The notes under the pieces: model-generated
Database searches by the model: none
What the model was told of the DNA's origin: nothing
The model's input: only the letters and a program-made list of their open reading frames with translations
Part shown: piece by piece, positions 12,712 to 19,490 of the stretch
Numbering within the stretch: position 1 is the stretch's first letter
Layout: every line of letters begins with the position of its first letter
Made by a program: the position numbers and the translations under genes
Source of the DNA: Streptomyces milbemycinicus
Lineage (GTDB): Bacteria; Actinomycetota; Actinomycetes; Streptomycetales; Streptomycetaceae
Assembly (NCBI RefSeq): GCF_002154605.1
Contig: NZ_MUNE01000187.1
Location: 1 to 33,250 of the forward strand
Length of the DNA: 33,250 nt
Reading direction: 5' to 3'

Positions 12712-13956
12712 ATGACGGAAGGTGAACGGGACTTCCGTAAAGTCACCGTGGATCGGTCAGAGGGATTCGGTGAGCGGCTGCTGGGTGTGCTGCTGGACCG
12801 GGCTCACGAGATGCCGCCCCAGCTGATCGCCCCGCTGGTCGCGGAGGAAGTGGGCAGGATCGGCGGGCGGGACGTCTCGATCCTCCTTCAGGACTACGAC
12901 CAGCTGATGCTGGCTCCCCTGCCGGGCATGAGACTCATGGTCGGGGAGCCCGAGCGGATCGACGATTCTCAGGCCGGCAGGGCTTTTCTCAGCGCGGCGA
13001 CGGTGGAACAGCCGCAGGCCGATGGCGTACGGATGTTCCTGCCGCTGCTGGACGGCAGCGACGTGGTGGGGGTGCTGGCCGTCACCCTGAGCACCGTCGA
13101 TGACGACGACCGGCGGTTGCTGCGGCGCCTGGCCGGCCTGGTCGCCGACATGCTGGTCACCAAGAACAGCTATACCGATCAGTTCTTCCAGGCCCGGCGC
13201 CGTGAGCCGATGAGCCTGGCCGCGGAGATCCAATGGTCACTGCTGCCCCCGCTGACCATGGTCACCCCGCAGGTCTCGGTGGCCGGAATCCTCGAGCCCG
13301 CCTACGACGTCGCGGGTGACAGTTTCGACTACGCCCTGAACGACAACATCCTGCACGTGGCCGTCATCGATGCCATGGGTCACGGGCTGGACGCCGCCGT
13401 GCTGGCCACCGTCGCCATCGGCGCCTACCGGCACGCCAGACGCACCGACGTCGGCCTCGCCGACCTGTACATGTTCATGGACACGGCCATCGACAAGCAG
13501 TTCGGGCCCGACCACTTCGTCACGGCCCAGATGATGCGCCTCGATATCGGAACCGGCCACCTGCAATGGGTCAACGCCGGGCACCCGGCACCCCTGCTGA
13601 TCCGTGACCACCGCGTCGTCCAGGCGCTGGAGAGCCCGGGCACCCTGCCCGTCGGCTTCGGCGGCGCCATCCCGCAGATCAGCGACCAGGCGCTGTCCCG
13701 CGGCGACCGGATCCTCTTCTTCACCGACGGTCTCATCGAGGAGCACCGCACCGGCGAAGAGCAGTTCGGCGAGGAGCGACTGCTGGACTTCGTGGACCGC
13801 GCGGGGTGCGTGGGCGAAGGCGTACAGGAAATGGTACGCGGCCTGTCCCACACCCTGATGCAAGAACGCGGCGGGGTCACCACCGACGACGCGACGCTCT
13901 TCCTGATCGAGTGGTGCGGGGGCACCGCCGACCATCTCGTCACGGCAGAAGCATGA
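12712..13956 (+). CDS. PP2C-type (SpoIIE/RsbU) protein phosphatase with N-terminal sensor
   Basis: This 414-aa protein has a GAF-like sensor at residues 1-150. The usual linker helix follows (Met-Ser-Leu-Ala-Ala-Glu-Ile-Gln-Trp-Ser-Leu-Leu-Pro-Pro), then a SpoIIE-type PP2C domain. Metal-binding and core motifs are present in order: Val-Ala-Gly-Asp-Ser-Phe-Asp, Val-Ile-Asp-Ala-Met-Gly-His-Gly, Asn-Ala-Gly-His-Pro-Ala-Pro-Leu, Phe-Phe-Thr-Asp-Gly-Leu-Ile-Glu, and the closing Thr-Thr-Asp-Asp-Ala-Thr-Leu. Such enzymes dephosphorylate anti-sigma-factor antagonists and so release sigma factors in stress responses. No cognate antagonist or kinase is in the window. An acgagg ribosome site precedes the ATG. 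Confidence 0.92.
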   Translation: MTEGERDFRKVTVDRSEGFGERLLGVLLDRAHEMPPQLIAPLVAEEVGRIGGRDVSILLQDYDQLMLAPLPGMRLMVGEPERIDDSQAGRAFLSAATVEQPQADGVRMFLPLLDGSDVVGVLAVTLSTVDDDDRRLLRRLAGLVADMLVTKNSYTDQFFQARRREPMSLAAEIQWSLLPPLTMVTPQVSVAGILEPAYDVAGDSFDYALNDNILHVAVIDAMGHGLDAAVLATVAIGAYRHARRTDVGLADLYMFMDTAIDKQFGPDHFVTAQMMRLDIGTGHLQWVNAGHPAPLLIRDHRVVQALESPGTLPVGFGGAIPQISDQALSRGDRILFFTDGLIEEHRTGEEQFGEERLLDFVDRAGCVGEGVQEMVRGLSHTLMQERGGVTTDDATLFLIEWCGGTADHLVTAEA

Positions 13957-14262
13957 CCAGCAGGTTCCCCCTGGCTCCGCGGGCGGGGCGTGGCGGCCCG
14001 ACGCCACGCCCCCACAGGGGCTCATCGCGGCCTCGCCCCACCTCACCGCACCCGCCCCGACGCTGCTTCGGCCCCCATCGTTGGTCTCAGCGGCTACGGG
14101 AGCGTTCGCCGCTGGGCACCCCGGCACGGAGACAGCCACAGCGGCTGGACGCGGCGCTCGGGCTTGCTTCTGCAAGGCAGGCCGCGGGCCGGGTGGGCTT
14201 GCAGTCGATGCATCCCGCTGAACCGACGGAAACGAAGAGCCTTCTGCGCATCCGCTGGCCTC
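13957..14262. other. Non-coding stretch before att site 6
   Basis: After the phosphatase stop there is no credible gene up to the arm sequences of att site 6. The plus-strand frames here lack third-position bias and end inside the att core. The segment near 14,190-14,250 is probably decayed element DNA. Confidence 0.5.
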
Positions 14263-14281
14263 GTGCCCTATCCATGCCCTT
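14263..14281 (+). promoter_or_regulatory. Degenerate P arm-type sites, att site 6
   Basis: gtgccct at 14263 and atgcccttc at 14274 keep the 11-bp period, and the motif ends about 107 bp before the gatt of core 6. The bases have drifted from gcaccaga, fitting an older insertion. Confidence 0.35.
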
Positions 14282-14390
14282 CGCAGCAGCCAGCAGCGGT
14301 CAAAAACGGCGCAGTCAAGCCCCGCACACACGCCCTTTGGGCCACGTTTTCCCTGGTCAGCCGCACTACAGCCCCTGAGAGGGTCATTGA

Positions 14391-14466
14391 TTCCCAAGCT
14401 CAGAGCGCGGGTTCGATTCCCGTCACCCGCTCCACGGCGAAGGCACAGGTCAGCGACCGGGGCCTT
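14391..14466 (+). repeat. att site 6: tRNA-Gly 3'-half copy plus terminator
   Basis: The core 14391-14434 is identical to tRNA bases 169-212. The terminator hairpin (14440-14466) has a mismatch, and the GTCTAGAC palindrome follows. A P' motif at the expected distance is barely recognisable (atgccgctgagcccc near 14,494). Confidence 0.93.
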
Positions 14467-14570
14467 GTTTGTTGTCTAGACTTCCCCATCCACATGCCGC
14501 TGAGCCCCAGGCCGACGCCTCCTTCGCTCTGGCATGCCCCGGCGACCCTCCCCTGCGGAATAATCGAGTC

Positions 14571-14918
14571 ATGGCATCAACGCCCAGCGTCTCCGAGCTC
14601 CGCCGCACCAAGTTCGCACGGCGGCTACCGGCTGAGCTCTCGGAGCTCGCCGGCCCGGCCCACGGCACTGTCAGCCTGCCGCTGCACATGGCGTGGTCCG
14701 GGCTCACCCAGTTCGACCTCGAGCGGCCCCGCCTCAGGATGAGCTTCTACCGGATCGTCCTGGCCGAGGGCATGCGCGACGATCTGGTGCAGTACCTCAA
14801 CCATGACCTGCTGATCAGCATGTGGCCCGTCCTCCGCACCTTGATCAGCCGCGATATCCGCGACACCTGGGAAAGCGCCTTCACCGAGCTGACTGCCCAC
14901 GCGACGGCTGTCGCGTGA
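14571..14918 (+). CDS. Small partner protein of an AbiEii-like pair (copy B)
   Basis: This 115-aa protein starts at an ATG with aataat ending 6 bp upstream and no Shine-Dalgarno, so the mRNA is probably leaderless. The basic N-terminus (Glu-Leu-Arg-Arg-Thr-Lys-Phe-Ala-Arg-Arg) is followed by Val-Ser-Leu-Pro-Leu-His-Met-Ala-Trp-Ser and a helical C-terminal half ending Trp-Glu-Ser-Ala-Phe-Thr-Glu-Leu. It matches copy A at 9586-10056. It overlaps the nucleotidyltransferase GTG by 4 bp. Two independent copies in the same order argue for a conserved two-gene unit; the antitoxin role is inferred from position. Confidence 0.68.
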   Translation: MASTPSVSELRRTKFARRLPAELSELAGPAHGTVSLPLHMAWSGLTQFDLERPRLRMSFYRIVLAEGMRDDLVQYLNHDLLISMWPVLRTLISRDIRDTWESAFTELTAHATAVA

Positions 14919-15436
14919 ACCTCACAGACCTGCACCGCCGGCTCCTCGCGGACGTACTCACCGTTGGAGGCCCCTACCCCCTCGTTCTCACCGGCGGCTA
15001 CGCCGTGCAAGCGCACGGGCTGGTCGACCGGCTCAGTCAAGATTTGGACGTCGCTACCGAGAACCCGGAACGGATGGAGAACATCGCGGCGACGGTACGC
15101 ACGGGTCTGGTGCTTTCCCTTGAAGACGTGGTCGGCACCAAAGTGCGCGCGCTGGCCGACCGCGGGCTCGCACGCGATCTGATCGATGTCCGGGCTGCGG
15201 CTGACCGATGGAGCCACGCCGAACTGGAAACACTCGGCCGCCGCCATGCCCGCGACACCTTCGACCTCGACGACCTCCAAGCCCGGCTCACCAGCATCGA
15301 CTGGATCGACGACGCCGAATTCGCCGCCTACGGCCTGGACGAAGAGTCAACCGCCGAGTTGCGCAGGTGGGCGCAGTCGTGGGCCGACGACATCACAGAG
15401 CGACTTCACGAGCTGGAAGTTGATGACGACATCTGA
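14915..15436 (+). CDS. AbiEii-like nucleotidyltransferase with internal deletion (copy B)
   Basis: This 173-aa protein starts at a GTG overlapping the partner's stop. Gly27-Gly28-Tyr-Ala-Val-Gln-Ala-His and Ser41-Gln-Asp43-Leu-Asp45 are the nucleotidyltransferase Gly-Gly and Asp-x-Asp motifs. Compared with copy A, about 55-60 residues are missing in frame after Glu-Asn-Pro-Glu-Arg-Met-Glu-Asn, including the Lys-Val-Glu-Leu-Val strand. The Lys-Val-Arg-Ala-Leu-Ala-Asp-Arg...Arg-Asp-Leu-Ile-Asp-Val element and the C-terminal helical domain, which copy A lacks, are present. Loss of the central strand probably disrupts the fold, so it may be inactive or a minimised variant. The frame itself is open, so it is listed as a CDS. 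Confidence 0.7.
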   Translation: MNLTDLHRRLLADVLTVGGPYPLVLTGGYAVQAHGLVDRLSQDLDVATENPERMENIAATVRTGLVLSLEDVVGTKVRALADRGLARDLIDVRAAADRWSHAELETLGRRHARDTFDLDDLQARLTSIDWIDDAEFAAYGLDEESTAELRRWAQSWADDITERLHELEVDDDI

Positions 15437-15949
15437 ACCGCCCACCACCTCGTGGCATTTCAGCGTTGCACCGAAGAAGAGCAGTCTTAAGGTCACCTGA
15501 GGTCGGCCTGCTCCTCCGCCCCGCCTTCGCCCCGCTCTGGCTCGACCGCCCGGCCGCGCGACAGCAGCGGGCCCTTGGCTATAGAGAAGAGCGCCGTCAT
15601 GGCTGAGGGGCGGCTCCGCGCCTTTACGCACCTCCCCGGTCCGGGTCCCGCGTCGGACAAGGCCAGGGGGCACTCGTGCTCATGGCGAGCAGGTTCAAAG
15701 CCTGCCCAAGCCGCCAACGAGCGTACGGCCCCCTGACCATGCCCGACCCCAGACCGGGCAGGCCACCGCCCAAATCCGCTCCGTAAGTTGTTAAGCGGTC
15801 CGGGAGAGTTGGGTGTGGCTCTAAAGCCGCTCGCCCACAGTGGCGCCGGTGAAGTGGCCGCCCGGCTCTCCGGGCGGCCTTGGCCGCTGATTGGGATGTG
15901 CGGATCGGTCGCTCGACAGCAAAATCAAGCAGCTGTTTGAGTTCTGTCC
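15437..15949. other. Gene-free interval with a tRNA-like 3' fragment
   Basis: No ORF here has convincing codon bias. The minus-strand frame 15493-15717 reads over the tRNA-like fragment and is doubtful. The interval lies between the AbiEii-like gene and the TetR remnant and may be decayed plasmid or element DNA. Confidence 0.45.
15689..15716 (+). other. Possible tRNA 3'-end fragment (T-arm, acceptor strand, CCA)
   Basis: GCAGG-TTCAAAG-CCTGC forms a perfect T-arm with a TTCRANN-type loop. It is followed by exactly seven acceptor bases (ccaagcc), discriminator G and CCA, the precise spacing of a tRNA end. Upstream, ctcg...cgag could be part of a long variable arm, as in tRNA-Ser or tRNA-Sec. 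No matching 5' acceptor (ggcttgg) is present nearby. It may be the core of an att site of another element at a different tRNA, or coincidence. Confidence 0.4.
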
Positions 15950-16482
15950 ATGGCGACAGAACGGACAGATCAACGCCGCGAGGCCGGCCAGCGGACGCGG
16001 GACGGCCTGTTGGCCGCCACGCAGGAGTTGCTCGCGCGACGCGGTCAGGAGGGTGTGACCCTCCGCGAGATCACAGATCGCGCGGGAGCCAACGTCTCCG
16101 CGGTGAGCTACCACTTCGGGTCGCTGAAGGCGCTGTGCGATTCGGCGATCGAGAACGCGCTGGAGCGGTATCTGGACGCGCAGATCGACGAGGTCGCTTC
16201 GCTCGTCGCCGCATCCGGCGTCGAGGATCTGGCCGCGGCGTTCGCCAGGCCGATGATGCGCGCACTGGCGGCCGGCGGACGGGATTTGGCGGTCATGCGG
16301 ACGGTGGCTCGAGTCGGGATCGACCCCCCTACTTCCGCATCCGGTGCGCGGCCGGCATGCTGAACTGGCTCGCGTTGGCGCCCATAGGTACCGAACTGGC
16401 CGCCGAGCCCCCTGAGCAGATCGAGCGGTGGCTGGTCTCCGTGTTGGCCGGGGCGTTCCGCGGCTCCCCGAACGTCGGCTGA
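15950..16482 (+). pseudogene. TetR-family regulator, broken
   Basis: The frame from the ATG at 15950 encodes a normal TetR N-terminus: Arg-Asp-Gly-Leu-Leu-Ala-Ala-Thr-Gln-Glu-Leu-Leu-Ala-Arg-Arg-Gly, then the helix-turn-helix Val-Thr-Leu-Arg-Glu-Ile-Thr-Asp-Arg-Ala-Gly and Val-Ser-Tyr-His-Phe-Gly-Ser. At about 16,330 the family sequence jumps to another frame (Phe-Arg-Ile-Arg-Cys-Ala-Ala-Gly-Met-Leu-Asn-Trp-Leu), which ends at 16482. About 40-50 residues between the two parts are missing. A deletion with frameshift therefore removed part of the ligand-binding domain, and a functional regulator is unlikely. Confidence 0.8.
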
Positions 16483-16822
16483 ACCGGGCTGATACCGCCG
16501 GCCCGGAACAGTTCAAATGAGTGCTTCACAGGGTCGAGCCCGCGTGCACAGCTCGCCTGGACGCGTGCCCTTAAGAGCGGGCGACAACGGCGCGAACGCC
16601 CCCTCGCAGGTCAACGATGACGCGGCCGTCCAAGCGCCGCCGTGCCCTCACTCACACCGAGACCTCCGACTCCGCGCTCGGCACGTTCGCGTTCCGGTCC
16701 TGTCGGTCGGCGTGTGAGTGTCGAACCGGCCTGGCTGCCCCATCGTTCCCACCGAGTCGACCTATCGGGAGCCTTCGTGACCATGCAGGTAGGGCCGCCG
16801 GTTGTGATCGCGCCAGCGCCTT

Positions 16823-16841
16823 GTTAGCGGCGCGTTAATGG
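16823..16841 (+). promoter_or_regulatory. GTTAGCGG-type tandem repeat, 11-bp period (copy 1)
   Basis: GTTAGCGG-cgc-GTTAATGG is a direct repeat with an 11-bp period, upstream of a lipoprotein-like N-terminal fragment. A stricter version lies upstream of the DUF4232 gene (22943-22961, minus strand). Direct repeats at 11 bp are usual for OmpR-family response regulators such as PhoP, but the bases differ from a PhoP box. Confidence 0.45.
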
Positions 16842-16930
16842 AACGGTAGCCGTCATCGGCAAGGTGAGTACCACGCCGGGCGAAACGTCGCTGGGTGCAG
16901 TACTCCGCTGATGACGAAGAAGGTCTTCCC

Positions 16931-17083
16931 ATGCTGATCGCCCGCCCCCGAGTCCGTATGGTCGCCGGAGCCGGTCAGCTGGTGACTGCCGCGATGCTCG
17001 CCACCGCTCGCCAGTCCTCGGACGACGCGAGTGGTCAGTCCGGTGACTCGTCTTTCTCGGGGGTCGTGCCGGACGCGTGGTAG
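16931..17083 (+). pseudogene. N-terminal fragment of an exported lipoprotein-like protein
   Basis: The frame Met-Leu-Ile-Ala-Arg-Pro-Arg-Val-Arg, then a hydrophobic stretch and Leu-Ala-Thr-Ala-Arg-Gln-Ser-Ser, reads like a lipoprotein signal peptide in which the lipobox cysteine has become arginine. It stops after 50 residues at a TAG inside the arm region of att site 7. The gene looks cut by the att junction. Its upstream tandem repeat resembles that of the DUF4232 gene at 22286, so this may be a relic of a related gene. Confidence 0.5.
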
Positions 17084-17160
17084 ACCACGGTCAACAGCGG
17101 GTACCGGGGACTGCTCTCGTTTACCCGGGTCAGCGCACTGATCAGCCGTGATGGGCTGGT

Positions 17161-17204
17161 GCCTGCCAAGCCCAGGGCGCGAGTTCGATTCCCGTCACTC
17201 ACGG
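17161..17204 (+). repeat. att site 7: degenerate tRNA-Gly 3'-half copy
   Basis: The sequence ccaagcccagggcgcgagttcgattcccgtcac is recognisable as the tRNA 3' half with several substitutions, and the CCA end is lost (actcacgggg). Upstream are the arm-region blocks accacggtcaacagcgggtac and ctcgtttacccgggtcagcg, shared with sites 2-4, and a degenerate arm motif (gtgccggacgcgtggtaga, 17066-17084) that is nearer than usual. This is the most decayed, distal boundary of the array. Confidence 0.8.
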
Positions 17205-17252
17205 GGCGTTACCGATATCTCACCTTGCAGCAACGACATTAGGAGTTCGTAG

Positions 17253-17999
17253 ATGCTTCGCAAGCGCTCACTTCTGATCGCCGCCCCGATCGCGGCTGTC
17301 GCCTTGACCCTGACTGTCGCCGGTTACCAGGCCACTGCGGCCGGGTCGTCGCCCTCGGGCGGCGCAGGACGGTCCGGCAAGGCCACCGAGGCGACGGCCC
17401 CCTGCCTGGTCGGCGCCACGACGCTGGTCGGCGATCTCGACGGTGACGGCCACCCGGACAAGATCACGAATCCGGGGCATACCGGAACCAAAATGACGAT
17501 CCGGTGGGGGGCCGCGGACGGTTCGTTCGGCGAGAAGCAGGCCGTCAGCAAACTCTTGGGCGCGAAGAAGGGGGAGGTCGCGTCCGCCGCGGTCGCCGAC
17601 TTCCAGAACGACGGCACCCTGGACATGGTCGTCAACCTCGTCGAGCCGTCCGGCATCGACGACTCCTCGACAGCGCGCGTCGCGGAATACCGCCCCGGTC
17701 CGCTCAAGCGGGCGAATCTGAGCTCCGCCGACTCCCGGCACTCCGACATCGGCGACCACGGCGAGGTCCAGCAGCTCCGGATCGCCGACTACGGCGACGA
17801 CGTCTACCCGGACCTCGCGATCCTCAACAACCCCGGTGACGGGCAACTGGATCGGGACGTGCGCCTGTCGCAGCCGGACAGCGGCCCGGGGAAGTACGAC
17901 TACGAACTGATGCAGAAGTACGGCGAGTACGGGTCCACGGCCGAGCCGCCGGCCATGCCCAGCGGCGGCTGGGCCCAGTTCTACAAGCCCTGCTCCTGA
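17253..17999 (+). CDS. Secreted FG-GAP/VCBS-repeat protein
   Basis: This 248-aa protein starts at an ATG with aggag upstream. A signal peptide (residues 1-30, Arg-Lys-Arg-Ser then a hydrophobic core ending Ala-Thr-Ala-Ala) is followed by a low-complexity linker. Asp-Leu-Asp-Gly-Asp-Gly-His-Pro-Asp (about residues 64-72) and Asp-Phe-Gln-Asn-Asp-Gly-Thr-Leu-Asp are calcium-binding FG-GAP-type loops, and a third appears at Asp-Tyr-Gly-Asp-Asp-Val-Tyr-Pro-Asp. Such repeats form extracellular propeller blades. One conserved cysteine follows the linker and one lies at the C-terminus, possibly bridging. It is the first gene beyond the last tRNA-derived repeat. Confidence 0.8.
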   Translation: MLRKRSLLIAAPIAAVALTLTVAGYQATAAGSSPSGGAGRSGKATEATAPCLVGATTLVGDLDGDGHPDKITNPGHTGTKMTIRWGAADGSFGEKQAVSKLLGAKKGEVASAAVADFQNDGTLDMVVNLVEPSGIDDSSTARVAEYRPGPLKRANLSSADSRHSDIGDHGEVQQLRIADYGDDVYPDLAILNNPGDGQLDRDVRLSQPDSGPGKYDYELMQKYGEYGSTAEPPAMPSGGWAQFYKPCS

Positions 18000-18149
18000 C
18001 CACAACCGGCCGCCGTCGGCCCTCCGGACACCGGAGGCGCCGGGGCGGCCTGGTGCATGAGGGTGGAGGGGCCGTCCTCAGCCCAGCAGCCAAGATTGGG
18101 ACGTCGCTTTTGTCCCAGCATGGGGCAGGTGCTCGGGACGAACTGTTCT

Positions 18150-19385
18150 TCACTGGCGCCCGCCGCTCTTCATCAGAGGATCACTTCGCGCAGGCAGCGC
18201 GCCGGAGGCCCCGCCGCTCATGCGCAGCCGCTCGACCAGGAGGGGCAGCCCGACGACGACTATCAACCACACCTGTACGTAGAGCCTGTCGCCCTCCATC
18301 GCTACCGGGTGGGCTGCGGCCGTCAGCAGGCCCGTACCGCCCACGGCGATCAGGCAAAGCGCGATGGGCACCGAGCGGCTGATCGCGCCCCAGGCGCCCA
18401 ACGCCAGGAGGAAGAGCAGAGAGGGAGCCAACGCCTCTCCCTGTAGCCACTGCCACCAGTAGTTGACATCGAGCCGGACCAGTCGGCGCCATGGGTCGGC
18501 GACTTCGGAGTACGTCCAGTGGAGGGAGAAGGTGTCCTGGAGCGAATCCTTCAATCCAGGCAATCGGAGCACCCTGCTCATCGCAAAGGCGGCCAAGGAC
18601 TCGAGGAGCGAGACGATGAGCAGGCAGTGCGTGCCCTTGTGCCGGGCCTGTGGAACGAAAATCAGCGCCATGGCACTCGCCGCCACCAGGCATGGCGCCA
18701 CCAGGGCGAAGCTTGAGTACTTGACCGCGAAACCCAGCGCGAAGGCCCCCACGGACAGCAGAGCCCCCGCCGCCCGCCGCCCGTGGCACAGCCACACCGC
18801 ACCGAGCAGCATGGCCGCCATGAGGGCGATCATCGGGCCTTCCGTCATGGGCCGACTGCCCCACAGCCCGATGGGCGTGACGTAGTACAGGCACTGACCG
18901 AGCCATGCCAGCAGAGGCGGTGCACGCAGCGCTCGCAAGAGCACCAGGACCAACAGCCCTCCGAGCGCCGTGAAACCCAGGGCAACGGCCGTCAGCCCCG
19001 CCTTGGCCCCCAAGAGCCGGACGAACGGTGCGGCCGCCAGTGGATAGGCGGGGCGAGCATGAAAGAGGGCCTCGTACCGCGGATTGCTGGGGTTGAGGCC
19101 ATCCGCATGCTGAGCCAGGCAATCGGGGAACTCATAGCGGCGCACCGGGGCCCGGAACTCGATCTGATGCAGCATGCGGTTTCGCTGAAGCATGGCCGCC
19201 GTGTCCGCGCAGTAGGCCCGCAGCGCTTTGCCCTGGGCCTTCTGGTAGGGGTCGCCCAAGAACTCGTACGCTGAGCGAGCGTAGCGGTATGAGTCATTGG
19301 AGAAGCGTGTGCCTGGATAGGCGAAGACGTGCAACAACACGAAGACAACGACCGTCAGTAACGGGATGACCTTGTGTATTCGCAT
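18150..19385 (-). CDS. Polytopic membrane protein, GT-C glycosyltransferase-like
   Basis: I start at the ATG at 19385 (Met-Arg-Ile-His-Lys-Val-Ile-Pro-Leu), giving 411 aa. The open frame continues upstream into the Lrp gene only because of a frameshift there. About ten hydrophobic segments are visible. The first extracytoplasmic loop after helix 1 carries Arg-Phe-Ser-Asn-Asp-Ser-Tyr-Arg-Tyr-Ala, in the position of the acidic motif of GT-C enzymes that use lipid-linked sugars. A Trp/Tyr-rich loop (Asn-Tyr-Trp-Trp-Gln-Trp-Leu) lies before the last helices. Substrate and acceptor are unknown, and the GT-C assignment is an inference from topology. Confidence 0.65.
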   Translation of the reverse strand: MRIHKVIPLLTVVVFVLLHVFAYPGTRFSNDSYRYARSAYEFLGDPYQKAQGKALRAYCADTAAMLQRNRMLHQIEFRAPVRRYEFPDCLAQHADGLNPSNPRYEALFHARPAYPLAAAPFVRLLGAKAGLTAVALGFTALGGLLVLVLLRALRAPPLLAWLGQCLYYVTPIGLWGSRPMTEGPMIALMAAMLLGAVWLCHGRRAAGALLSVGAFALGFAVKYSSFALVAPCLVAASAMALIFVPQARHKGTHCLLIVSLLESLAAFAMSRVLRLPGLKDSLQDTFSLHWTYSEVADPWRRLVRLDVNYWWQWLQGEALAPSLLFLLALGAWGAISRSVPIALCLIAVGGTGLLTAAAHPVAMEGDRLYVQVWLIVVVGLPLLVERLRMSGGASGALPARSDPLMKSGGRQ

Positions 19386-19429
19386 CACGATACACAGCCT
19401 AAATGTGAACAAACAGGGCAACATCTCGA

Positions 19430-19490
19430 ATGGTCCACCAGGGTATTCCAGCATTCGTTTTCGCTGGTCAGCGGCGTGATCAGCGCCGTC
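19430..19490 (+). repeat. Relic of an att arm region without core
   Basis: The block cattcgttttcgctggtcag followed by cggcgtgatcagcgcc matches the arm region just upstream of att site 2 (cactcgtttacactggtcag, then cggcatgttcagcacc) and, less well, sites 3, 4 and 7. The tRNA-derived core is absent; instead the sequence enters the 3' end of the Lrp pseudogene. It suggests an earlier recombination of the same element family beyond the present array. Confidence 0.5.

Noticed and set aside
970..17204. Regularly repeated sequences as a CRISPR array
   Set aside because: Repeats are tRNA-derived, intervals range from 0.9 to over 5 kb and contain genes, and no cas gene is present.
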